A DNA stretch of 64,000 nucleotides from Bacillus sp. BHET2 (GTDB lineage Bacteria > Bacillota > Bacilli > Bacillales > Bacillaceae_B). Below, piece by piece: positions 53,694 through 61,918 of this stretch. Within the stretch, counting starts at the first letter, position 1. Every line of letters begins with the position of its first letter. The position numbers and the translations under genes were made by a program. Below the pieces are notes generated by a model. That model was not told where the DNA came from. It saw only the letters and a list, made by a program, of their open reading frames with translations, and made no database searches. The stretch covers positions 372,001 to 436,000 of the forward strand of contig NZ_VCQN01000002.1 in NCBI RefSeq assembly GCF_005938125.1. Reading direction: 5' to 3'.

Positions 53694-53795
53694 GGTCAGA
53701 CCCCCGGCAAGAAAATGGGTCAGACCCCCGGCAAGAAAATGGGTCAGACCCTCTGTACATTAAAGTTTCACAGTACTGATGGTCTGACCCCATAT
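53694..53795. repeat. REP-like element with a 24-bp tandem repeat
   Basis: GGTCAGACCCCCGGCAAGAA units start at 53694, 53718 and 53742, exactly 24 bases apart; the third diverges after CAGACC. An opposing arm GGTCTGACCCCAT follows at 53781. It lies upstream of the Cap15-like gene in the gene-free 53512-53832 stretch. Confidence 0.75.
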
Positions 53796-53832
53796 CTACA
53801 TAAAGGGCTATTCACTAGAAGTTGCTTTTTTC

Positions 53833-54825
53833 TTAAATTTCCTGCTTCTCCTTTTGAAGTCGCAGTAAACTGTTCTCAATATCTTGGAGAACTTCTTTAT
53901 TTGTCTGATGAATTTGAGCGATGTTTTCCCTCAGTTCTCCCTCTGATTTGTATAGAGGGAAATAAGTTTCAATATGGTTTTCACGCGTAAAGGTGGAGTT
54001 AAATTCCTTAAATAGGCCATCGATTTCTTCAAGTATAGTTTCTAGTTCTTTTTTCAGTTTGTGCTCAGATATCATGTCTGAAATAGCAGAAATACCGTCA
54101 AGCAGTGCTGGAAGTCCTTGAAGGAAATTGCCGAATTTCACAAATGCCTCGCCCCTTTTCATGGCTTGCCACGGCTTGAATTTCATTGGCAACTTGGCCA
54201 TATCCCTCACTTTTAGAATCGCTTGGGATAAGGTTTTCGAGGATTGGGATGCAAGCTTGGAACCTAGTTTTGCTCCTGCCTGTCCTGAAAATTTAAGCAG
54301 CTTGCTTTGAATGTCACTGTGGAAAGATAAAGACGATTCTATACTTTTTAATAAGTTCAACTGCTCATGGAAAAGGGATTCAGTATGCTTTTGGATGATA
54401 ATGTTCATTCTTTCGCTTAGAATATGTCCATCTGCTCCGATTTTGACTTGTACTCTATTCTTCAAGTTATCTGTATTTGTACAGGAGTTAATAGCTGAAA
54501 AAATATCTTCCCTCAGGTTCAATATTTCCTCCTTGATATTTCTGTATTTCATCGTTATATCTCTGCTGAATTTTTCTATTTTCAGATCCAGATCCTCCAA
54601 CTGATGGCTGCTTAATTCAACACTTTTCTTTATATCATCCCGTGTTGCTTCAAGCTGGCTGATGGATTGAAGGATGGCATCTTTAATTACGCTAATACCT
54701 GCATTTCTCAACAGCTCATTCTTGAATTCTTGAAAAACGGGGTCAGACCCCCAGCTCATTAACGCTTCACCATACCGAGGGTCTGACCCCAATATCAATA
54801 GAATAATCCCCACAAGCGAAATCAT
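53833..54825 (-). pseudogene. Coiled-coil protein, 5' end replaced by a REP element (possible LeoA-like C-terminal part)
   Basis: The 330-codon frame starts in REP sequence (SDPRYGEALMSWGSDP is encoded by the element at 54738-54796). True coding text begins VFQEFKNELLRNAGISVIKD. It has long coiled coils (LEATRDDIKKSVELSSHQLE, about residues 58-115) and a hydrophobic helical region LQGLPALLDGISAISDMISE near 240. The second half recalls the tail of LeoA-type dynamin-like proteins, but no GTPase domain remains. It is probably the 3' part of a larger gene cut at the REP. Confidence 0.6.
54738..54796. repeat. REP-like element 1 (full two-arm form)
   Basis: GGGGTCAGACCCCCAGCTCA starts the left arm and GAGGGTCTGACCCCAATATC ends the right arm, with TTAACGCTTCACC between them. 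It coincides with the 5' breakpoint of the 53833 frame. Confidence 0.8.
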
Positions 54826-54844
54826 TCATCTCCTTAAATCAACC

Positions 54845-54917
54845 TGGGGTTAGACCCCCAGCTCATTAACGCTTCACCGTACCGAGGGTCTGACCCCAAT
54901 ATCTTGACCCCAATATC
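54845..54917. repeat. REP-like element 2 with duplicated right end
   Basis: TGGGGTTAGACCCCCAGCTC to GACCCCAATATC, with the final TTGACCCCAATATC repeated once. It is nearly identical to element 1. Confidence 0.8.
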
Positions 54918-54918
54918 T

Positions 54919-55029
54919 AAAACCACTGGAGAACTATACCTTGTTAAATGTCCATATTGCAAAAAGAAAACAACCGGAAAAGCTGCCAATTGTAAATGGT
55001 GCGGTAAATGGATATCAGATAGGAGTTAA
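54919..55029 (+). pseudogene. 3' fragment of a zinc-ribbon protein
   Basis: The frame without a start reads KTTGELYLVKCPYCKKKTTG then KAANCKWCGKWISDRS and stops. Two CxxC pairs make a zinc ribbon. The coding text begins directly at the end of REP-like element 2. Confidence 0.5.
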
Positions 55030-55046
55030 TCAAAAAGCTTGAAAAT

Positions 55047-55100
55047 TAGGGTCTGAACCCAGTTCATTAACGCTGAACAGCACTGAGGGTAAGACCCCCT
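55047..55100. repeat. REP-like element 3 (diverged)
   Basis: TTAGGGTCTGAACCCAGTTC to ACTGAGGGTAAGACCCCCTG. A further hairpin (CTCCTTCTCCC with GGGAGTTGGA near 55124-55164) follows. The rest of 55100-55264 holds no gene. Confidence 0.7.
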
Positions 55101-55264
55101 GCACACTGTGATAATAAAAAAGCTCCTTCTCCCTGCAACATAATATTGCCATGGGAGTTGGAACTTCATTTATATTAATTGTAATGTAATCAAGAATTCA
55201 TAATAATACAACTTGCTTCTTTGTTATATACTTACCCTACTAAACTTATTATTCTAAATTGATG

Positions 55265-55290
55265 CGTACCGAGGGTCTGATCCCAATATC
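55265..55290. repeat. REP-like element 4 (right arm only)
   Basis: CGTACCGAGGGTCTGATCCC then AATATC. The left arm is absent. It borders the duplicated segment that starts at about 55292. Confidence 0.7.
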
Positions 55291-55303
55291 ACCAAAAACC
55301 ACT

Positions 55304-55336
55304 AAAAGGGACAAGGCGGCCGCCTTGTCCCTTTTT
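55304..55336 (-). terminator. Terminator of the truncated duplicate gene
   Basis: AAAAGGGACAAGGC pairs with GCCTTGTCCCTTTTT. The same hairpin ends the full-length copy at 57621-57652. Confidence 0.8.
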
Positions 55337-55403
55337 AACACTATTCGCAGTGAACATAACACACTCTCTCACCTTATATGTGCCAGTTCCCCGCTGTTCT
55401 TAT

Positions 55404-55937
55404 CTAAGCACGCAATAATGCTCCATTTGGCTCTTTTAACTCTTGCTCTACTATTTGATTCATCTTAGAGAAGTGGTCCAGAAATTGTTGTGCCAGCTCT
55501 TGTTCCTCTGTGTCACTTTTCAATGAAACGATGTCGCGCAAAATCTGAGCCATCCACGAATTATCAAAATAACGGTACTTGCCTGTATTCCAAGTCGTTT
55601 TTTGAGGGGATTTTTCATTGACGTAGTACTTCCAAAAAGGCATCTGCTTCGATTCCTCGTCAGTAAGTTGGAGTCTGTAATGGGAATGGGCAGGAATATT
55701 CCCATCTTCACAAAGTTTACCGATGAAATTATCCTTCACCATATAGACACCTAATATCCGTCTGTCTTTTTCAGGCATGCCGGGATCGACCGCTGTCAGC
55801 AGGACCGCACTGTTTTGGTGTAAGCGACTGGGTTTGTTTGGCTTACCCTTATTATTACCACTTTTTATTTCACCAGAGGAAACCGACCAATCTGAAAAGG
55901 AGCTACTCTGTTCTTCTGTATCGCACCTGTAAACCAT
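55404..55937 (-). pseudogene. 5'-truncated duplicate of the 57721 gene
   Basis: The 177 residues from MVYRCDTEEQSSSFSDWSVS to the end match the C-terminal 177 residues of the 57721-58575 protein with only a few changes (for instance DPEEQ to DTEEQ, HFWKYYA to PFWKYYV). Identity continues upstream to ATGAAGTTTAT near 55961 and then stops at the REP-like element at 55968. The ATG is internal in the parent gene. A shortened protein may be made, but there is no ribosome binding site of note. Confidence 0.75.
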
Positions 55938-55967
55938 CTGCGATTCGGGATGAAGTTTATTGAAAAT

Positions 55968-56025
55968 TGGGGTCAGACCCCAGATACATTAATGCTTCAC
56001 TGTATCGAAGGTCCACCCCCATGCA
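55968..56025. repeat. REP-like element 5
   Basis: TTGGGGTCAGACCCCAGATA to TCGAAGGTCCACCCCCATGC. It sits exactly where homology of the truncated duplicate to its full-length copy ends. Confidence 0.75.
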
Positions 56026-56233
56026 CCTTATCAATTTGCTCTACTTTAAATTTTCTTTTACGTAGTTCATGAATCTTTACAAATAACACTAACTTTTCCT
56101 CCAAAAATCCTAACTTCCAGTAAAGTAACGTCACTATTTATTTTACTAAAGTAATAGGTTGATTGACAAAAGTTTAAATCTTATCAAGCAAAAACTGTCA
56201 ACTCTATTCTAGCGTTCACAATAGTGAGGTTCC

Positions 56234-56395
56234 TTAATTCTCATACATAATTACTGCTATAAATATTTCATTGTTTCCATCATACGCACCGCTAACTTTA
56301 ATATCTATAACCTTATTAGAATACGTATTCAACACATCATTTATTTTATTTTCAAGACCATTTGTAGTAGACGCTTTCACTACACTAACCTGCAT
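56234..56395 (-). CDS. Small Cse60-like protein (53 residues)
   Basis: The frame reads MQVSVVKASTTNGLENKIND, then VLNTYSNKVIDIKVSGAYDG and NNEIFIAVIMYEN. The alternation and the ending (IDIK...IAVIMY) resemble the sporulation protein Cse60 of Bacillus, which is also very short; this is a loose match. GGGAGGTGAT lies five bases before the ATG. It is a single gene in the island. Confidence 0.6.
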   Translation of the reverse strand: MQVSVVKASTTNGLENKINDVLNTYSNKVIDIKVSGAYDGNNEIFIAVIMYEN

Positions 56396-56471
56396 TTTAA
56401 ATCACCTCCCACATACCTAATTCAAGATAAACGAGAGAATACCCTCTAAAACAATCTAATTATGTAATATT

Positions 56472-56532
56472 TTGTTATTTTAATAGGAAATATATGCTAT
56501 AATACTGTAGAACCCTGCATTGACAAGCAGGG
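56472..56532 (+). promoter_or_regulatory. Extended -10 promoter and leader hairpin covering a ribosome binding site
   Basis: TTGTTA (56472-56477) and TGCTATAAT (extended -10, TATAAT at 56498-56503) predict a start near 56509. The transcript would begin AGAACCCTGC. CCCTGC (56513-56518) can pair with GCAGGG (56527-56532), which overlaps the ribosome binding site GGGAGG. The same 5' arm also matches GCAGGGTTCT at 56688-56697. Confidence 0.55.
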
Positions 56533-56542
56533 AGGTGATAGC

Positions 56543-56656
56543 ATGGCTAAGACGCAAAAAGGTAACAAGATTGTCTCAGTGAAGCCTTATACTCGCAAGG
56601 TAAAAGGTGGTAAAACTGTTAAAGTTCCCGGACACCGTCGTTCAACGCCTAACTAA
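56543..56656 (+). CDS. Small basic peptide (37 residues)
   Basis: The complete frame reads MAKTQKGNKIVSVKPYTRKV then KGGKTVKVPGHRRSTPN. It has 11 Lys/Arg and no membrane helix. The motif PYTRKxKGGKxVxVPGH(x)R is reminiscent of short conserved basic domains found in phage and plasmid proteins. GGGAGGTGAT lies before the ATG. It has its own promoter and a terminator, and the 246-residue gene follows 76 bases later. Function is unknown; a small regulatory, DNA-binding or toxin peptide is possible. Confidence 0.65.
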   Translation: MAKTQKGNKIVSVKPYTRKVKGGKTVKVPGHRRSTPN

Positions 56657-56687
56657 TCCTCCTGAGCTAGATCAAACTTCCGATAAG

Positions 56688-56704
56688 GCAGGGTTCTTTT
56701 TTTT
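56688..56704 (+). terminator. Terminator 3' arm with long T-run
   Basis: GCAGGGTTCT followed by TTTTTTT. Its best partner is AGAACCCTGC at 56509-56518, at the predicted 5' end of the same transcript, 170 bases away. No nearer stem is evident. Confidence 0.5.
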
Positions 56705-56732
56705 ATAAACACAGTAAAGGAGTTAAAATATA

Positions 56733-57473
56733 TTGATATTAACTGAAAATCCAGCATATCGACTTCATGAAATTATGAAAGAGGTATATACAATCACTTC
56801 TCCAAATAATGTAACGATTTCTTATAGAGATTTATGGGCCAAAGTTTTTAATTTTGATCCTACTAATAATGACGCTTTACTTGTTGCAACTCACTCTTTA
56901 TTAAAACTGTATTTAAAAGTAAAGGATCGTATAATTAACAACGAAATGCTAAATGATGAAATGAACCTGCGACATCTTAAGAAACTTGAAGTAATAGTAA
57001 TGAGGTACAACTTAGAAACAAATTTCAACAAGGCTCATCTTTCAACAGACACTATGACTGCACTACATTATATAAATAAATCCTTTGCATTGGTCTATGG
57101 AGTTGAACAAACTGCAATTTCAGAAGAAACACAAACCGAATTGTTAGATGAAGTTCGTTCACTAATTGACAATATTGCAACCTCTGAGTTACCTGTAGAC
57201 ATTAAAGAATTTCTTATTATGAATATGAGTAATATACAAGAATCATTAGTATTATATAAAGTTTCAGGTGCAGAGGGAATGCGACAGGCATTAGAAAGCA
57301 CCATAGGCTCAATCATGTTAAACAGGAAACATATTGAATCGATGAAAGAAAATCCTGACGTAAAAAGCTTTTTAGCTTTTATTGGAAAAACAATAACTAT
57401 CATTGAATCTGTTAACTCGATTAAAGAACTAGCTTCGCCTATTATTTCTGTCTTATTAGGCGGAGGCGAGTAA
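56733..57473 (+). CDS. Helical protein of unknown function
   Basis: The 246-residue, mostly helical protein reads YRLHEIMKEVYTITSPNNVT, later VDIKEFLIMNMSNIQESLVL and a hydrophobic C-terminal segment ELASPIISVLLGGGE. I do not recognise the family. The start is TTG at 56733 with AAAGGAG ten bases upstream. It follows the small basic peptide gene and may be its partner. The gene is AT-rich like the rest of the island. Confidence 0.65.
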   Translation: MILTENPAYRLHEIMKEVYTITSPNNVTISYRDLWAKVFNFDPTNNDALLVATHSLLKLYLKVKDRIINNEMLNDEMNLRHLKKLEVIVMRYNLETNFNKAHLSTDTMTALHYINKSFALVYGVEQTAISEETQTELLDEVRSLIDNIATSELPVDIKEFLIMNMSNIQESLVLYKVSGAEGMRQALESTIGSIMLNRKHIESMKENPDVKSFLAFIGKTITIIESVNSIKELASPIISVLLGGGE

Positions 57474-57541
57474 TAGAGAGGTCACAGGATCTCTCTTTTC
57501 TAATTTCCCCACTAACACAAAAAGGACCCACCCCAGAAAGA

Positions 57542-57602
57542 ATGGGGTCAGTTCCCCAGTTCATTAACACTTCATCGTACCGATGGCCTGACACCAATAT
57601 CA
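57542..57602. repeat. REP-like element 6 (diverged)
   Basis: ATGGGGTCAGTTCCCCAGTT to GATGGCCTGACACCAATATC. The linker TCATTAACACTTCATCGTAC aligns with that of elements 1 and 2. Confidence 0.7.
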
Positions 57603-57620
57603 AGATGTCCAAAAACCACA

Positions 57621-57652
57621 AAAAGGGACAAGGCGGCAGCCTTGTCCCTTTT
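57621..57652 (-). terminator. Terminator of the full-length duplicated gene
   Basis: AAAAGGGACAAGGC (57621-57634) pairs with GCCTTGTCCCTTTT (57639-57652). Confidence 0.8.
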
Positions 57653-57720
57653 CAACACTATTCGCAGTGAACCAAACACACTCTCTAACCTTATAAGTGC
57701 CAGTTCCCCGCTGTTCTTAC

Positions 57721-58575
57721 TTAAGCACGCAATAATGCTCCATTTGGCTCTTTTAACTCCTGCTCCACTATTTGATTCATCTTAGAGAAGTGGTCCAGAA
57801 ATTGTTGTGCCAGCTCTTGTTCTTCCGTGTCACTTTTCAATGAAACGATGTCGCGCAGAATCTGAGCCATCCACGAATTATCGAAATATCGGTACTTGCC
57901 TGTATTCCATGTCGTTTGTTGAGGGGATTTTTCATTGGCATAGTACTTCCAAAAATGCATTTGCTTCGATTCCTCGTCTGTAAGTTGGAGTCTGTAATGG
58001 GAATGGGCAGGAATATTTCCATCTTCACAAAGTTTACCGATGAAATGATCCTTCACCATATAGACACCTAATATCCGTCTGTCTTTTTCAGGCATCCCGG
58101 GATCGACCGCTGTCAGCAGGACCGCACTGTTTTGGTGTAAGCGACTGGGTTTGTTTGGCTTCCCCTTATTATTACCAGTTTTTATTTCACCAGAGGAAAC
58201 CGTCCAATCTGAAAAGGAGCTACTCTGTTCTTCTGGATCGCACCTGTAAACCATCTGCGATTCGGGATGAAGTTTATGATTTTTCAAAAGTTTTTCATGA
58301 CCTACTCGAAGCTCCTGGTATTTTCTTTGCCTTGCCTTTTCCTCTTCTTTCTGCATTTCTTCCTCTTTGAGTTCCATTTCCTGCTCGTGTAACATTTTTT
58401 CAAGTGAATTGGCAGCACTTTTATCATGTAGTTTCAAGTGCTGTCCAAATACATCCGGGTAAACAAATTTTTTATTTTCCGAGGCGAAATGTATTTCAAC
58501 TACCGTATCATTATGTTTAACGATACTTCCCATACCAAACCGCTCATGTGTAACTTTCTTATTGATTAAATTCAA
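57721..58575 (-). CDS. SH3-like domain protein of unknown function (full-length copy)
   Basis: The 284-residue protein has an N-terminal SH3/Tudor-like module (KVTHERFGMGSIVKHNDTVV with KKFVYPDVF, residues 7-50) like the one at the end of PcrA-type helicases. A charged coiled coil follows (LEKMLHEQEMELKEEEMQKE, about 60-95), then a C-terminal domain (GIPAHSHYRLQLTDEESKQM region, about 105-284). The role is unknown. The start is TTG at 58575 with AGGAGG nine bases upstream. Its last 177 codons and 3' flank are duplicated at 55292-55966. The stretch 58576-58988 has an imperfect dyad near 58886-58921 and no gene. Confidence 0.7.
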   Translation of the reverse strand: MNLINKKVTHERFGMGSIVKHNDTVVEIHFASENKKFVYPDVFGQHLKLHDKSAANSLEKMLHEQEMELKEEEMQKEEEKARQRKYQELRVGHEKLLKNHKLHPESQMVYRCDPEEQSSSFSDWTVSSGEIKTGNNKGKPNKPSRLHQNSAVLLTAVDPGMPEKDRRILGVYMVKDHFIGKLCEDGNIPAHSHYRLQLTDEESKQMHFWKYYANEKSPQQTTWNTGKYRYFDNSWMAQILRDIVSLKSDTEEQELAQQFLDHFSKMNQIVEQELKEPNGALLRA

Positions 58576-58988
58576 TATATTAGTCCTCCTTGTATAATAA
58601 CTCGGGTACTATTGCCTAAAAAGCTCACAAAAACTGTTTGAATTTTCCTTCGGAATAAATAAGATATTTAAGTAAACGTTCAATAAAAAAAACACCAGGT
58701 AATAATTATAGCATTTTTTTGATAAAAATACAACTTGAGTGTTGACAACCTATTTTAATGCGAGGTAAAATGAAGTTTTGTTTAAATCTTGATGATTGGT
58801 AAAACCCTGATTTTTTTGGTTTTTCTCGTCAAAATCCCCGGTTAAATGGGGAAGGATTCAATTTGTTTTTTGGTTAACTCGAGACGATTCCCATTCTACT
58901 TTTTAAGGTAGAGTGAGAACCATCCCCATCCACCCCTTTATTTTCATCATTCATCCCCTCAGCCAAGTACAGCTCCCAAAGCAACTCA

Positions 58989-59269
58989 TCATCGTTCCCA
59001 AGGTGGTGCAGGTCGTGGCCGTGGATTTCGTCGTTCCTCTTCAATTCGTTTCGCTCCTTCTTTTTCCCAATTGCGTATGGTTTGTAGTATCGTTGTTTCC
59101 TCTACAGGATGTACATACATATCAGCAATCGTCGGCAAGTATTGACTCACTTTGATGTGGCTTCGATTCGCCTCTTCACTTGGTGATAATCGCACTCTTC
59201 CAAGTACTCGAACCAGACCGCCGCCGTGTCACGACTAAGCATTCGGTGAGGGTAAGTCCCCTGGATCAC
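58989..59269 (-). pseudogene. Phage-type helicase-loader-like protein, frameshifted
   Basis: One frame from a GTG at 59269 (GGGGAG eight bases upstream) reads IQGTYPHRMLSRDTAAVWFE then YLEECDYHQVKRRIEATSK and stops. The next frame continues SHIKVSQYLPTIADMYVHPV and ends PAPPWER at 58989. The joined text matches phage loader proteins (short helical N-terminal part, then a YPPTIADI-like segment). A one-base change near 59165-59180 breaks it. Confidence 0.6.
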
Positions 59270-59288
59270 CTTCACCACTCCCCGAATT

Positions 59289-60137
59289 TCATGACCCCGT
59301 CACACGCTCCTCCAGCCTGTCCAGCATGTCGTCCAGTTCCTGCATCGTATCTCGGGGTGCTATGTATGACTCAAAGGCCTTCTCCAAATACTTCGGACTG
59401 TTGATCGTCAGCTTCGGATTGATGCTCTCCTGCTTGTCAAACTGCTCGTCCATAAAGGCAATCAACTCCATAGTCGGCATCTTGTTGGAGCTGATCCGCT
59501 CCATCGCCATCTGATCCACCGCTGTCAAGAGACGGCCTTTCCCCCTTCTGGCAACGAAATGTCCGATCAACTCCTGAAGCCTCTCTTCATCAGTAGCATC
59601 TTTGTTGTTGTTGTTGTTCTCTAAGCTCTCTTCTTTCTTTACGTTCTTAAGTCTGTTTCCACTCCCCATCTCTACCCGATTCACATCCTTTTCGCCATAA
59701 GGAGACATTCCGGAACCAGCCCCCTCTTCAGGCTGGTCATCACCGGAATCATCTCCCCTATCCTCTTTCACAGACATTCCCATCCACTCTAAATAATCCA
59801 CGCAAGTATGGTCCTTCGTCGGTCTGAGCGTAAACACAAACCCATGCTGAAACTTCTCCGCCTTCAACAAGCCACACTCCTCCAACCGCTTAATCGAACG
59901 CTGAATTCGCGAATTCGAATACTCGTCAATCTTCTTCCCATTGTAATACCACAAATCCTCCCGCAGCTTCCGGATCGAACGGATATACTGCCTCTCCCCA
60001 AGCACCACACCTCCAACCTGAACCCCGCCTTGATACGTGGCATTCAACAGAATCCACACATACAAGCGAAGATCCTCCGGATGATAAAAGGTCTCCAAAT
60101 CCAACATCTCTTGCTCTAATTTTCGCCATCCACTCAT
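59289..60137 (-). CDS. Phage-like replication initiation protein (replisome organiser type)
   Basis: The protein of about 282 residues has an N-terminal winged helix typical of phage and integrative-element replication proteins (HPEDLRLYVWILLNATYQGG, then SIRKLREDLWYYNGKKIDEY and SRIQRSIKRLEECGLLKAEK). A low-complexity linker follows (acidic stretch and NNNNN, about 135-190), then a C-terminal helical domain (INSPKYLEKAFESYI). The ATG at 60137 has CAGGAG eight bases upstream. Together with the frameshifted loader it forms a replication module of a former phage or integrative element. Confidence 0.75.
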   Translation of the reverse strand: MSGWRKLEQEMLDLETFYHPEDLRLYVWILLNATYQGGVQVGGVVLGERQYIRSIRKLREDLWYYNGKKIDEYSNSRIQRSIKRLEECGLLKAEKFQHGFVFTLRPTKDHTCVDYLEWMGMSVKEDRGDDSGDDQPEEGAGSGMSPYGEKDVNRVEMGSGNRLKNVKKEESLENNNNNKDATDEERLQELIGHFVARRGKGRLLTAVDQMAMERISSNKMPTMELIAFMDEQFDKQESINPKLTINSPKYLEKAFESYIAPRDTMQELDDMLDRLEERVTGS

Positions 60138-60227
60138 TCGAATCACTCCTGTTTCAGTTTGTATTCATCTTTTATATAGGGCGATTGGGTGGGAAAGGAC
60201 ACCTTAGGGAAATTTTTTCATAAAAAA

Positions 60228-60253
60228 AACATTCGGATGGGGATCCGAATGTT
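60228..60253. terminator. Bidirectional terminator
   Basis: AACATTCGGAT pairs with ATCCGAATGTT around GGGG, with A/T runs on both sides. No gene ends directly next to it; it may insulate the phage module from the Crp-like gene. Confidence 0.75.
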
Positions 60254-60447
60254 TTTTGGTAGGTTTATTATTAATTGCCCCTCTTGATAAGGGAAGATAC
60301 TCAAGCTTTTTCCGTTAATCCAATAAGACTAACTATATTTAAACCTATTAAGATAGTCCGGGCCTAATCCTCTAATAAATGTTCTCCACCCTGATTTGCC
60401 TTGATATACTAATAGTAAGAATAGATCCGAGGGAAGAAGGTAGATTC

Positions 60448-61041
60448 ATGAAAGATGTCCTTATTCAGTACATGAAACGTTTTACCGACATAAGTGAAGA
60501 AGAGTTAAAGAAACTTACTATGGATGTTCCTGTAGCTACGTTTAAGAAAGGAGCCATCCTTTTGCGTCAGGGCGAGGTTCCGGATAAATGTTATTTTGTA
60601 TTAAAAGGTTGTATTCGTCAGTATTCGGTTGACAATGACGGAAATGAGAACACTTTCAATTTCTTTACCGAGGAACAAAGTGTGACTATTTTCAACGCGC
60701 ACGAATTAGATAAAGCTTCTAAATATTCACTGTGTTGTTTGGAAGAGTGTACGCTCGTTGTCGGTGATTTGGCTACAGAGCAGAAGAGCTATGACATGCA
60801 CCCCGTTCTGGAAACCATGACGCGTAAAATGATGGAAGCAGACGTTGGCGCAATGCGAGATGAATTTGCTTCCTTTATGTCCTCATCACCAGAAAAGCGC
60901 TATGAGCAATTACTGGAAAGAAGATCTCAGTTAATTGAAAGAGTGCCGCAATACCAGCTAGCAAGCTATTTGGGCATTACACCTGAATCTCTCAGTCGTA
61001 TCAAAAAACGTGCTCTTAGTAACTTACGAATTGTCGACTAA
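60448..61041 (+). CDS. Crp/Fnr family transcriptional regulator
   Basis: The 197-residue protein has an N-terminal cyclic-nucleotide-binding-type domain (VATFKKGAILLRQGEVPDKC, YFVLKGCIRQYSVDNDGNEN) and a C-terminal winged helix (VPQYQLASYLGITPESLSRI). The residues that bind cAMP in Crp are not conserved, so the effector is unknown. The ATG at 60448 has GAAGAAGG before it; the longer frame from 60379 is rejected. Its stop overlaps the convergent DUF4386 gene by four bases. Confidence 0.88.
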   Translation: MKDVLIQYMKRFTDISEEELKKLTMDVPVATFKKGAILLRQGEVPDKCYFVLKGCIRQYSVDNDGNENTFNFFTEEQSVTIFNAHELDKASKYSLCCLEECTLVVGDLATEQKSYDMHPVLETMTRKMMEADVGAMRDEFASFMSSSPEKRYEQLLERRSQLIERVPQYQLASYLGITPESLSRIKKRALSNLRIVD

Positions 61042-61748
61042 TGGATGGTCAATTTTCTTCCCTTTGCCAGCAACCAGATTCCAAACCCTAATTCGCCAAT
61101 AAACATCGGCGTCATCAAAATGAGTTCCAGTAAATGCGTTACGTTCTCGAGTTGCGGTATAAAGGTATACAGGCTATGAATAAGCGCATAACCGAAGCCT
61201 GCTAGGATGAGCAAAATGCTTATTGGTTTTGGAATATGTTTTGTCTTCATTGCTACATATCCGACCGTGATAAGATGGAGACCAAATAGGATTAATCCAA
61301 ATGACCAGATCGCTTCAAAAGCAGTAATCGAGGACATCACTTGCATTGCCGTCCGATTTATTTCTTCGGTGAACATTGATTCTCTTACAATCCCACCAGC
61401 AGTAATAAGATGTGAAACGGCAATTGAAAGGATCACTGTGTAGAGCAAACGAAGGCATACCCCTACTAATGCATACGCTTGATGGAAAAGCCTAAAAAAA
61501 AGATAAAAACCCCACGAAACAACTAAGTCAGCTATGATAATGATCATCCACCCCATAATCTCCATCCGAAATAATGCAGTATTAGATTGAATGTTTGTTA
61601 GAGTAGTGATTGCTTCTCCACTAACCACGAGGGAACTGTGTACAAATCCATAAGAAAAAAATGCCGCAATGGTCATGATGAATAAGGCAATCCCGGCCAT
61701 AATCGCTGCCTTTTTTTGAATATTGCTTTGGTTATGATTTGATCTCAT
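61038..61748 (-). CDS. DUF4386 family membrane protein
   Basis: The 236-residue protein has about seven hydrophobic helices, starting QKKAAIMAGIALFIMTIAAF and containing MTEEINRTAMQV-like FTEEINRTAMQVMSSITAFE and GLILFGLHLITVGYVAMKTK, typical of DUF4386. Function unknown. TAGGAGG precedes the ATG. It is convergent with the Crp-like regulator; such pairing is common for DUF4386 genes and may reflect control by that regulator. Confidence 0.87.
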   Translation of the reverse strand: MRSNHNQSNIQKKAAIMAGIALFIMTIAAFFSYGFVHSSLVVSGEAITTLTNIQSNTALFRMEIMGWMIIIIADLVVSWGFYLFFRLFHQAYALVGVCLRLLYTVILSIAVSHLITAGGIVRESMFTEEINRTAMQVMSSITAFEAIWSFGLILFGLHLITVGYVAMKTKHIPKPISILLILAGFGYALIHSLYTFIPQLENVTHLLELILMTPMFIGELGFGIWLLAKGRKLTIH

Positions 61749-61918
61749 AACATTACCTCCTAGATATGATGTTGATTATTATTGTAATTAGGATCTAAGA
61801 AGTAGTCATTGACTTAAGTTAAGAATGGATGGAATTGCATTTTCTCGAAACAAACTAGTATTGATATATAGAAAATTGGGGCCACTCATTTTATTATTGA
61901 TAAAGGGGGATTATGACC

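Noticed and set aside
58886-58921. Imperfect dyad GATTCCCATTCTAC / GGTAGAGTGAGAAC as an origin or attachment site
   Set aside because: No iterons, integrase gene or matching second copy were found, so a role cannot be supported.
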